Source: Bimastos eiseni
Lineage: Eukaryota; Annelida; Clitellata; Crassiclitellata; Lumbricidae
NCBI GenBank assembly: GCA_959347315.1
Contig: OY365806.1
Location: forward strand, 33,162,054 to 33,226,053
Reading direction: 5' to 3'
DNA length: 64,000 nucleotides
Shown: one piece after another, positions 43,660 to 56,200 of the stretch
Layout of the letters: every line of letters begins with the position of its first letter
Position numbering within the stretch: the first letter of the stretch is position 1
Made by a program: the position numbers and the translations under genes
The notes under the pieces: model-generated
The model's database searches: none
Seen by the model: only the letters and a program-made list of their open reading frames with translations
What the model was told of the DNA's origin: nothing

Positions 43660-46600
43660 ATTGTTTAAATTTGAACTTCTTCACTTTCAATTGAAGCTTT
43701 ATCAAGTTCCCTTCCAGTTTTGGTGGCTGAATCTTGCCCAACCATTGCCCTGCATTCTTTAGCAATTGCAGCTCGGTGATGGTGTGATAAAAGCCACCGA
43801 TTGATGGCCCCTTTATTCAAGGTAATTCCAGTCATCCCACCTTGTGTTTTGGAATCTTTGTTTAGTGTTTGTTCAATTAACTGGTCACATGCAATCAAAC
43901 TAAATCCATGATGGTCCTGACGTTGAACAACAAAATCTCCATTATGAAATGATTCATTAATGGACTGATGAGTTTCTGGAATGCTTTTCATTTCAGCTAT
44001 ACATGCAGGCAAGTATCTTGCATAATTCACACGGTCATAAGCAAAATACCATGCCAGCATGGAGTGCAGTGACGACAGATGTAACTTCCATAATCCTTCT
44101 CTGGTTGCTCTAACGAACAGTAACAGTGTTTCAATGAGGTCTATGTATGAACTCCAAATATCAAATGTTGGATGATGTTTTCTCTCTCTTTCAGCAAATT
44201 CATTGTAGCTGTCAAGAATTTCAGTAATATTTTCATTTGAATCATCTCTGTATGTTCCAGCATGTCCACTAGAGTTTAAGTGCAGAGCGACTTTAAGTAT
44301 TTCAATTTGTCTATCAGCACTGACTGATTTTAAGAAAGCTGCCCACCTTAATCTGTGCAGAGCCTCAAACATAAGTTTATGAGCTCTCATACTTCTGTTG
44401 TAGTGATGTCCAGAAATTACTCCATTCATTGATCCAGCAGCAACAATTTCTGACTCGATGAGGATATCGTGTAATCCTGAGTCTTGAAATCGTTTTCCAA
44501 TGATTGCTAAAAATGACATAGCGGTGTGAAAGTCACCAAGTCTTACAACCAATCGTTTGGAAAATACTTCATTCTGCCATTGGATCTGTTGAGCCTTGGC
44601 ATAAATGACTTGGTCAAAGACGACAACAATGCTTTCCAATCCGAGTTTGTCTGCTATATCCCCAAACTGCGTACCAATATGGTACAAACAGTCGACAATT
44701 CTGTTGGACTTGCATCGATTACTGGTAGGTATCCGATTTTAGCCACATTCGGAATAATGGACACAAGTTTTGTGTTGAAACCAGTCCAGCCAGGTAATGT
44801 GATGCTGTTTGGCTGAAGCAACTTTGAAAAACAGAATGCATCATCAAGCCGAATACATTCTTTTTGAAGACGCATTTGGATATTTCGAATGGTCTCCTGA
44901 TTGAATTGAAAATTACTTCGAGCAGGCCCAGTTTTCTGCTTGGAATAATAAGCTAACAGGTTCTTAGGGGTGGATCAATGGAATGCTTCCCAGTTTTCTT
45001 CATTTTCATTGACTGTTCAACCACACAAGGAATATCTTTGGATATTTGCTGAACAATGATGCCATTTGTATTGTGAGTTGCTCCAGCTCCAGATATTGTT
45101 TCTTCCATGAAATCATTGTTGTCCCAAACAATTGTAGTATGGACTTTTAGATAAAAACCAACTGGCACAATGCTGTTCTTGCTGAGCTCCATACTAGCCA
45201 AAGCTGAATCATGCTGAAGAACAGTTGAATGAGAAACGCAATGTCCAAATCCATGTAATAAGGAAATTAGGTTAGATGACCCAGTCCAATGATGAATCGT
45301 CAGTCCTAGAGCTAGATGCTTTGGAGTTGCCATTCGACCCTTAGATGACAAATACAATATATCCTGTGCAATTGACACCAGTTTTCTGTCATTTTCACAT
45401 GAAGTCTCAACAAAATCATCATGTAAAACTTCATCTGAGGAACCAGTAATCCATGCTAAAAATTATAAAGAGCTGCTGGTATTTCTTGCTTGGTTGATTG
45501 CAAATTCAGATCAGCGGCTGTTGGAGGCCAGACCTCACTACATCCTCGATAATCCGATATCAATCCCTTCAAATGAACAGTGGTCATGTACATATTCCTT
45601 ATCGATTCATGGCAATACCCATCTGTCTGCTTTTTCTTTAAATCAGCAGTAGTATGGCCTTCAAATTCACTTTCCTCTGATTCATCTGATTCTTGAGAAT
45701 TCCACTGATCAATTAGGGATGTAGCTTAGTACGAAACATACACAATCTCACTAAGGTTATGTAGCGATGGCCGAGCAAACTCCAACTGAGGATATTTTGA
45801 TTTCAGCTTTTTCTTCAAATTGAAAGTTTTCACTCCCACAAAAGAAGAATCTGTTTCTTTTAACATATTGTCGAAGATATCACAAAGTTTAACCATGCAA
45901 ATTATTTCACCCTCATGCAGTATTTTTTCCTCAATAAGTACACACAATTTCTGGAAACACTCCGTCATACACAGTCCTTTCGTGTGAGGAATCGAATGGT
46001 TTACTTTCATTCATTAAAACAGAACTTGTGTAGGTTTTGTGACATGATCTATGGTATCTCACTTCAATTGCTACACAGTCCTTCCCGCGAATCTGGAGAA
46101 ATAAAGGCTCATCATTGCGTTTAAAGGCTCATCATTGCGTTTCAAGGCAGCTTCTAGAAGTAATCCACCTGAAACATAAGTGAAAATGAATTCTTTTGAT
46201 AGTTCTGCTAACAATAAATCTTTAAAGCAAATACAAAAATAATATATTCATTTCATGGCAAAAGCAGACGATGCACGTCAACTGCATACAGCAAAATTGG
46301 ACTGCAACAGAGTCATATTTGGCAAAAAGATTGCAGGCCAGATATTTCTGATTGTTGATTCATTTGTCTTTACCTCAGAAAAGAATGCCTTGTCTGCCTA
46401 TCTTCAGAACTAGGCGTTCTTTCTAGCAGGATCTTCGTTTACCGTAAGAGAAGTTCAACATTACATTGAATGCTAACAGAGGTTCTTTTCTTTGACAAAT
46501 AACGGTATCCTCCACTTAAAATAATTACCGCTTGGAATCCATATGCACTTTACTCAAATCACGCCCAAGAATTACGGAATTTATTTACAAGCTTTGTAGT

Positions 46601-47254
46601 AACAAGTAAGGAAAGGCTGTCATTTTAAAACATAGCCATAAAAATATATACAATTTATGGAGTAAGCCTACCTGATGGTAGTTCACAATTTGACAACATT
46701 TCCTTCACACGTTTTTGTGAAATTCTTTCGTTGATATATTTTTCCTGCTTGCATATGATGCATTCTTCTGGTAAAATAATTTCATTGCGTCTAACACGAG
46801 CAAGCGTCAATGTTGATGTCACAGACTGGCGTGTTATTTTCATGGCTGGAATATAACTGGCTGTTGCATCTATTCCATCGGAACTTTGCAAATGTATTTT
46901 CGATTTTGACATGCATTTTTCAGCCTTCTCAATGAGTAGCTTATCTGTAAATCTTTTGTAGCAGTTAAAGTGATACCGTAAGCCTTGTTTCCGATTCGAG
47001 CTATCTGTCAAGGTTGAAAAGTCGACAGCTATATCTTTACATATACCGCCCAATTTCTTCCATTTAGCAAAGTATTCTAAACAACACTTCCAACATCTAT
47101 CTGAGAATTCTATCAATTCACCGTGTTCTGAGTTAATAACATGTAAACAACACTTTTGTGAGGAATCCATGTTACCAAACAGAAGTCGGAAAGCATCTGG
47201 ATCCGGTTTAAAAGTAAACTCAGTTCTAAAATTGCGATAAATCAGTAAGTACAT
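43660..47254 (-). pseudogene. Broken multi-segment ORF of an unclassified repetitive family
   Basis: In minus order: a Cys/His-rich N-part (from MDSSQKCC near 47170; CWKCC ... YHFNCYKRFTD, a likely zinc-binding module) with a donor at about 46672; a second Cys/His piece near 46090-46000 (CHKTYTSS); LKKKLKSKYPQLEF; LALGLTIHHWTGSS; VWDNNDFMEETISGAGATHN; and the largest piece 44687-43665 (340 codons) with VVFDQVIYAKAQQIQW and LVVRLGDFHTAMSFLAIIGK. There is an in-frame TAA near 45729 and frameshifts near 45446, 44950 and 44690. From memory, similar proteins are multicopy in corals and echinoderms. I know no assigned function and no transposase motif is certain. Confidence 0.65.
46100..46145. repeat. 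20-bp tandem duplication in the broken ORF
   Basis: AAAGGCTCATCATTGCGTTT occurs twice in immediate succession (from about 46104 and 46124). It adds about seven residues or a frame change to the decaying ORF. Confidence 0.85.
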
Positions 47255-48156
47255 AGAAGTAAGGCGTCATTTAACTTTAAAAATTAATTGCTCCAAAATG
47301 TGCAACTTTTCGTTGATGAAAAATGAAATGTAAATAGTTCAATAATATTTACATGTATTTTAAAAATTCCACTTTGCCAAGTGGAAGTATGAACGAAAAG
47401 TAACATTTTTGATGCTCAAACAACTGTCTAAATGCTCCAAGAGAAACGGGAGAATCTAAGTCTAAGTAAGTGATTGGACATTATTTTATAGCCTATCGTA
47501 CCAATTTGGTCCACTCTGCAGCCATGGCAGTTTAAAATGCAGAGACGCGCTTTCTGCGCGCTTTAATGTCATCGAGTAACGTAAGTAAGTAAATATATTA
47601 CTGTATAATAACACATCCCATGCTTTGCTTACTTACCTACATAAATAAGCAAAGAAATGCACAATACCATTGGCACATCCACCATATATAGCACGCAGAG
47701 GCGTCCAGATAGGGTAGGTCCGGAGGCAAATGTCTCCAATTTCAGGTAGGGGATAATTATTTAATCTTAATCTTTCCTCCCTGACACTTGGGACCGGGGG
47801 TTTGCCTCAGGGCTGCAAACGTGTTGGTTTTTTGGTTATTTGTTTCATTTTAAAAAAAAAGATACGAAAATGGCAATTTTTTGTTTTTCTTTACATATTT
47901 TTTTAATTCGATTTCCTAATATTACTTTTAAATATTACTAACTGTGTGTTATTCAGTCCGAATTCAAGCTAAATTAATTATAATAACGAGTTGTAGCTCT
48001 TAATCATGCTGGCCCAGGGCGCAAATATGGAACTGGCGCAAATATGGAAAGGGCGCAAATTTCAGGATGAAATACCTTATCAATCCGTAAAATGCACTAT
48101 TTTCAAAATGAGGAATGCAAAATTGATGCTAGGCACAGGACGCAATTGCTGTAATA

Positions 48157-48159
<3 letters not shown>

Positions 48160-48236
<77 letters not shown>
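48160..48236. repeat. (TA)n microsatellite
   Basis: About 75 bp of uninterrupted TA dinucleotides. It produces paired Ile-Tyr repeat open frames on both strands, which are not genes. Confidence 0.98.
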
Positions 48237-48243
<7 letters not shown>

Positions 48244-48419
48244 CACACATGCATAATTAATATATGTATCTTGGTATTAAAGTAAACAAACTGGTAGGTA
48301 TGTTTTGATGTTTTCAAGTACATCTACTTTGGTACCAATTACAAGTCGGAAGCTGATGGCTATTCATTAGGTTGGGTACACAGCAACTTGCCGAGCTTAA
48401 CGTCAATGACTTGGTTATT

Positions 48420-48715
48420 AACCAATTTTATGTAGCATTAAACTGTTTAATATGCAAGTGGTGTTAGTTTTTATTTCTTTATAACAGTTAACAAATTTAG
48501 GCTGTTAAATATGATGCTTAGCAAAAAAATAAATAGATTGTGGTAAAATCAATGTCTTACAGACGTCTTTAGCTATTTGACCTTTGCAACGGAGGGGGGG
48601 CAGAGCTCAAATGTACGTACGTATGGGGAGGGGGTCCACGAAGTGTATGCGGTGCAACAGGGAAGGAGGGTCCGAAAGTCCGATTTTTTGGCATAGGTAA
48701 TATATGGATGGGCCC
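48420..48715. mobile_element. 3' part of a GC-ended MITE (copy 2)
   Basis: Matches the right half of the 54-kb copy: a shared ATATGATGCTTAGCAAAA-type block, GTGGTAAAATCAATGTC, GCGGTGCAACAG and the ending TAATATATGGATGGGCCC. The left half is absent. Confidence 0.8.
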
Positions 48716-50224
48716 TAAGGTGGGTGTTTTAGAGTTGAAGCTGCGATGGTAGGCCCTAGGCTGCCAAAAATACCAAGGCCCCATGGCAGAGAAATTCCCA
48801 GGTCCAATGCAGCCCAAGGTACAAAACAGTCACAGGCCTATTAGACTTGGTCAGACTGATGTAAATCTTAAATCCTATAGCAACAAAAATATAACGGTAA
48901 TTTCAGAGGCGACGATCTGGCTTGACAAGTGGAAAGGGACACCCAATGAGAGTAGTAGGAAATGTGGGGGGCAACACATATATAAATTGTTCCATCTCTG
49001 TGAAAGGTGGGGGACTTGACACCCTCGACCTTTGAGATCGCCGCCCCTGGGTAATATTCAGATATTTGATTGCACACTGATTGTTTAAACTGATTGAATT
49101 GTGAATAAGCTAGCGCTTTAGAAGTTTGGAAATTAGTACCTATTTACAGTAAGCTATGCAGGAGGAAACAAAGCATGGGTCATAGAGGAGAAAGTGGAAG
49201 AGGGGACAGATTACGTTAAATATATGTATCAGTTATCAAAATCCAGTTTTATTTGCAAACTGATTAGGTAAAAGATTTTGCTATTTCTAATTGATTTGCA
49301 AATTTCATGAGCTAATTCTAAGTGGTTATCTTGCTCATCTCTGGTATGCACCAGATGCAGAATCCATGCATTCTTCTCATTTATCCCCAAGGATTTTTTT
49401 GAAAATACATGTGGGCGTACTGAATTGCAATTTATCACAAAAAGCTGTTAAATAGTCCAGTTTTATTTTCATACAGACCAAATGTATTATGGGCTATATT
49501 AGTAAGTTTGCATGTACAATGACTAGTTTACACAATATAGTTACATTACATTGAATTTTACATGATTTTTAGAGAATTTGTGTGATGTAAATTTTGCATA
49601 TCCAGTTAGCCTACCTGTAAATCCAGTATAACATTAAACCAATTTTTAATATTTCCAAAATTATGCCTGGTTATCTCTTGGACAGTCACAATTCTTGTAA
49701 TGAATTCCCAAGTGCTGTGCATTTCTGTGTCAAGGAGTATATGTAGGTGCTATACAAATATTGAGGTGGTTCCATCTGTACAATGTACATGTCATTTACA
49801 TGGTCCATTCACAATTCACCAGATATGTCGATGCGTTGTGCAGCAATGTGCACAACGAACTGGTGCAGTTGAAACTACTACATCACATTACGTAATTTAT
49901 GTAATGCATTCTATATTTATTATTTAAAATTTTACAGGTAAATGTGAGATAAATAGCATTATGCCTTCATTTGCATAAATTAATTTTAAAAACAAATATC
50001 AAACAAGAAGTGCCTCTTTTAGAACAGCTTTCAGTTCATTAACCATTTTAGAATTGGTCACAAAATTGATCATCTGGAGCTAGAGAAATGTCTTCGATCA
50101 AGAAAAAAGCATTCTGTGTTCTCTCAGTTGAAACCTGAAATCTCTGTCCTTTGAATACGAGAAGAATCAAATGAAAGTTTCTTCTTCAATAAAAGTCTGT
50201 TATGGAGAAGAGTTGTTCCACTGT

Positions 50225-53200
50225 TCAGACTTCTACAATAACCTGGTCATGATCCATTGAAGTTTCCATCAATGGCAGACTTTCATCTAAAAATTATCAA
50301 GAATTTAATTTTTAAGCCAACTTCTAATTTTCCAAATTACACTAAAACTTTTTCATATAAAGTTCATAAGACCGTCTTCAACAGCTTTGATATATATATA
50401 TATATCTGACTCTAAATAAATGGGATCTTCACATCAAGCTCAGTGGCGTCGCTACAATTGAGGCGCAATAATCAAGATTTATACGTACGATGATTAAAAC
50501 AAAAAGTCTTGAGAATCATGTTATTCACAAATGGTCAGTCAAAATAAATGTAGGATGATCTTGTATTAACCGTTTACTACCCAGAGCAATGCATCTAATG
50601 TCTTCTGTCGCTCTGCCCAGTAGAAAGGTGTACATTTCCGTGTCACCTCTAGCGAATGGACACATTGCTGTGAAAATTGCTTCTATGTAGCTCCACCTGA
50701 TATGTCGTTGCCACTTGATTTGCATAAGGTTAGTCCCAACTTCGAATGATGTCGTATTGAAACTTAAATGTCAATATCTCAGAATTAAATGACATTTTGA
50801 GCTGAAAATAGCTGGGTTGAACTAGAAATTAGCAAAACATTCATTAAAAATTTCATATCACTAATTGCTACAATTGCGACTTTTTAATAGAACAGACAAG
50901 GAAACAAGTGAAAGGACAAACCGAGAGCCTTATAGCATAGATTATTATTATTACTGCAGTAAATATAATTTACTTTCAGCTCTTACAGATCCAAGGGTTA
51001 TGTGTAATCAATCTGAACATAAGAGGAGACAATAATGATTACTCTTAATTAGTAACATGATCATCCGTACCTGGCAAGGCAAGTGTTTCTAAGGTGAGGT
51101 TAGTTGGACTGGAAGAGACGATGATTTGCTGTGGATCTGTGAGTAGATATCGGTTCTCGTCTGAAACCAGTTGGATCATATCATTCGTGTACGCTTCCTC
51201 AGTCTCCTCGCCTCCACTTGCCCCAAGCGCTTGCTCGAACAGAATTAGCTCGCATCGATGCTCCTACAGTCACAGAATCAACAATTGTTCATTCACAACC
51301 AGTCTGTTGGTTAGTTAACTGTGTTGTCCTGGGTTCAACAAACGCAGTTAGATGACATCCTGTGGAACCATAAGTCACAACTTGAGTACACCAGGGAGGA
51401 ATTTTCCTATGTGCTCTACAGATATGTCTTGGATAACAGAGTTGCACTCACATAAAAAAGGAAGAGGAGGGTTACATGTCCCCATAAAAAGAAACCCAGT
51501 ACATATTGAAACTGGAAGATGCAGCTCTACAACTCACCCGTAATAAAGCCTCTGACTTAAAGGTGGCACCGCACTGCTTACAGATGTGTCGCGTTTCCAT
51601 GTGTTTACGCTCGATGTGTTTACGAATGTCTGTAAACGTGTAACCGAGGAATCCACAAACACCACACGTGTAGTCACGCTGACCTTGGTGCCTATTGTTA
51701 CATACAGATCAGTAACACTAATAATAATGATGGAAACAGTAATAATACTTACAACCAGCAAGAAAAACAATAATCAGTAACAGTAGAAAACATATACAAA
51801 TCACATGAAACTTTTGAGGAGGAGCTAGGCAAGCAAAAACATTAAATGTGCCAAAGCAAATAATTTTAATTGCTTGTAGCAAACCATAATTTTGGGCCTT
51901 CCAGTTCAGAGTTTTTTAATTGACTGTTAATTTGTTGATTCGTAAAACAATGGAAAGTCCCATTACTACAATTAACTTTGTACAGGAGCATAACTTTCAA
52001 AAGATCCTTCTCCCAGGCTCAAGAACATCATGGAATTGAGCAATTCAAGAAATAAATACAAACCTCCTGACGTGAAGTTCTTTATTTTTCACATGACGAA
52101 ATGTTTTCAAGCAAATCTCACATGTAAACTTTGGTTCGTCATGTATCAAGAGATGTTTGTTAATATCTGACCGTTCACAGCCCCTAAAGCAGCAGGAAAA
52201 CATCAGTCGTAGCTTAGTCATAACATAAAAAGTCAAGCAACTGGATTAACAATAATCAAACAAGGCAAATTTTTATTTGCTAATTATAAACTTAGACACA
52301 GGGCACCAAAGTATTTTTGAGAGCTGTATCAAGCAACAGTAGCCCCAACATACAATGAGAAGAGCAAGTATTCAGAATATCAAATGGAAAGAGACAAGAA
52401 GCTGTAATTCTGGGTCATGCTTAGATAGAGAAAAAATGGTCCAATGGGAAGGTAACTTTTTTTATAGAAAACTTTCTCCGTTAATAGCAAAAACTAGAAC
52501 AGTTCTTAGCGAACAAACTCTTTCTGATGCTGGATCTGGATCTTCGAACCGTCTCCCCATCTCTTCCTTCAGTCTCATATGTAATTTAGTCTCAACTTAA
52601 GACTTATTTCAATCAGCTCACTTATACAAGACTATGACTGCTCCCTTTCTCAGTGGACTGACATGAGTATTGACCTGATTACAGCTTGGCTTTAACATAT
52701 GCCACTGGCCAATAAATGCCTTGCACTATAGACACAAACACTACATAAAAGCGCTAATTATTTATAAAAAGATAAATGGAAAAGTCACAGAATGTATTAG
52801 ATTATATGAAGGAGGCCTTGTACCTGTACTCGCAGTGTGGACATTTGAATGGTTTGTCTGGATTGTGGATTCTCAGATGTCGCTTGAGGTGAGCCTTGCG
52901 AGTGAACTCCTTCAAGCAGATTGTACACTGGAACAGAACCTCGGCTGGCATATGAACCATCTTGAAATGCATCTTCAGAATGTATTGGTCCTAGATGAAT
53001 GCACCCAAAAAAGCTATTCAGCAACTTTGAAAGAAATTGTTCAGTAGTCTCCGTTACAGCATATACGATTACAGCATATTCTGTTATGTGTTTATGACTT
53101 ATTTAGTAAATACTAAATAGAATGCAAATAAATCATAATAGATATAACACTAAAAAATATAATAAAGATGAACACATCAATATAAGAATCATAATTTTTT

Positions 53201-56200
53201 GCATTAGACATCAGTACTCAAGGAGTTGCAAATTACTTATTTTAACAATCAAATGACAAATATAACAACTATACACAAACACACACACACACACACACGA
53301 CTGGGTATACATATAACGAACAAGGCAAATAACACAAGTCAACAGATTTCACGAAGATGCCATTACTTTGTATTTCTTTCCACAGATGGAGCATTCACAG
53401 CCGGATGTATCGTGTCGTTGCATGTGACGCTTAACGATGTAACTATGCTCAGCTGTAAATCCACAGACGTAACAGATGCACTTCGGATGACAGTCCTACA
53501 ACAGTGAACCATAGTCTACACTGCAAGCCCTCACTACTCAAGTGCATTCTGGTCACAAGCATAAAAGCATACGCACATTCAACACTCAGAACTGATTCAG
53601 TCTGACAAGAATAGAGAAGAATGAGAAGAACAAGCAGTCAGAAGACCAAATGGAAAGAGACAAGAAGCTCATTTGATTAATAAATAATGACCGGCAGAAC
53701 TAGATCAGTAACAGCAGATCAGACAATGCAGGATTCTAGTCTAATCTGATTTAACAGCTTCTATAGCACCATTTTCATAATGCACAACACAACAATCCAC
53801 AGTTGCATCAAGTGAAATTGTCAATGTCTTAATCTATCAGAAGAATCACATAAAAATATTTCTACAGCACCGAACAACCTACATCGTGGGACCCTCTTGT
53901 TCAAAGATGCTGTCCACACAAAATGCCAGCCAATCTTGGATTTACCATTTAACATGCGTACCAGTGATTACTTTGTCATCCAACACAGCCTGTTTTTTTC
54001 CATTATTCTTAAAAATCTCACTGTTGTACCAGAGATCATGATGAAGACTAAGGGGACGTCCACATATTATGTATGCAAGTTGGGATTTTACGGTTTCGAA
54101 TTTCGGCGATTTTGCAAACGGGTGCATATGGTGGGGGGTCCCCGAAAGTATGTACGTACGCAAATATAATTTTCTAATTATGACGTACACAATATGGAAT
54201 ATTAATATCAGAACTGTAATCCCAATCACAGACTGTATTCCTGCTTATTCAATTTTATTTAGCATTAAGCTTTAAAATGCAAGTATTTGTTAGTGTTTTA
54301 TTTCTTCATAACAGTAAACAAATTAAAGCTGCTAAATATGATGCTTAACAAAATAAATAGCCTGTGGTAAAATCAATGTCCTATAAATGTCTTTAGCTAT
54401 TTAGCCTTTGCACAGGGAGGGTTAGAGCTCAGATGTATGTACGCATGAAGGGAGGGGTCCACGAAATATACGCGGTGCAACAGAGGGAGGGGTCCGAAAA
54501 TCAGATTTCTTTGCGTACGTAATATATGGAATGGATGGGCCCCAAGTCTATGTATGCCTACCTGTAGCAAGGTCGTTCTTTGCGGAACACTCACCTAACA
54601 AAGGCTCCAGGAATTAAGTCAATTAAATGAGACTAATGAACAAAAATGACCTACAGCACACATAAACTCAATTGATTGACCCCTCCATAGTCCATATGAT
54701 CCAGACACAAAGTTGTACCTTCTTTGTCTCAAGCAAGTAGTCAGTCAGGAAATAAAGCATCGATCACCAAAAACAACCCAAGAGTAAACTAATCGCAGAA
54801 TGGCCCTATTAATTGGATATGCCTACTAGTCAGCGTCTGATTTGCCAGGAGAGGTCGGCTCGAGAAGGGTTGGACACCCCAGCTTCTTCTTTTGATACAC
54901 CTGCTTTTAGCCTGTGGCCGACTCCCTCAAATTCATTACCACAGTCGTATACCAAACAGGTCCATAATAATAAAAATAATAATAGTCTACATTATGACCA
55001 CTCGGCCTGAAGTAGGTTGACGTTGTGATGTACTTTTAAGACAATACAACAACCAGGTCCTTCTCGGTCCCTGTGTCTTCGAATAGACTGGACTTAATTA
55101 GACCATATTAAATTATATTTTCAATAGTGCTGACCCTGAAGTGTGACTGGAGCAAGTCTTTGCTGAATGAAAGAAAATTGCAGCACTTGCAGCGAAAGAG
55201 TTCCGAGTTTTCATCCAGGTGCTGCTCTGCAATGTGCTGTTGGAACTGGTGTGAATAAAGTGCCTGGAAGTCGCACTTGGAACAGCGCAGATTCGCCAGC
55301 TCCTCGTCTTTCATCTTTGGACCTGATCATACGTCGCAAGTTGGGATTTTACGTAGGTAGGAAAGCACATAGGTAGGAAAGCACGTAGGTATGACAGCGT
55401 AAGTAACGGAATAAGTCAGCAATAAAACAGTTAGACAAACAGGTAGAGAAGTGATTACGTAGGGACATAATTTTATGTAAACAAATTATATAAGACATTA
55501 AACATGGGAGGGAAGTAGCTATATAGGAAAGTAGGAATAATCTAGGCAATTATGCAGATAGGCAAAAGTACATAGCAAGATCAGATATGTACATTGTCAA
55601 AACTGATTCGATTCTGCCGAATGATCAAGGATTCTATTAATCGATCAGGATCACATACTCACCGATCCGTATTGGCTCTGATTTTGAAGGCAACCGATTT
55701 GATATTTGGTAAATAGCTGATGCTCCCTGCATCTCACCCTCCAAGTTCACGACCTGCTCTAGAGGTTGAGATGTAATAACCCCTTCTAGGGATTGAGAGG
55801 TAATAACCCCACCCATCGATTGTTGAGAGACCTGAGAATAACCAGCTGCATCCAAGTCTGGTTTAGCATCTGTTAAAAAGAGGTAATAAGAAGGTATCAT
55901 ATATAAATTCTGATATAAAGATGTTTAAAATACAAATTTAACAGCGCATGCCAGAAAATAAAAGTCTAGTTTTTCTGATGCTTTTCATTTAATTCACTTC
56001 AATTTTTTCATTACATTAATGCAAATTGTTTCTAAATAATTACCTTCAATTGCTTTTCAACAACTTTAATAGCTTTCTCAATTAATTCATTTTAACAAAG
56101 AATTTACATTGTTATTCTTTGAATTTATTTAAACTGTTATTTAAATTATAATTCCTTTGATATCTCTTCTGCTCAAATTATATTATTTAAATAGACGTAG

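Larger units (their letters stand above)
47255..50224. other. Repeat-rich gap downstream of the zinc-finger gene
   Basis: Between the broken ORF and the zinc-finger gene's stop. Holds the TA tract, a truncated MITE (48420-48715) and the short GGCCCC-flanked stretch 48720-49060. The 3' UTR of the zinc-finger gene should lie just below 50225. No coding exon seen. Confidence 0.5.

Noticed and set aside
48129..48323. Open frames of Ile-Tyr repeats on both strands
   Set aside because: Artefact of the TA microsatellite.
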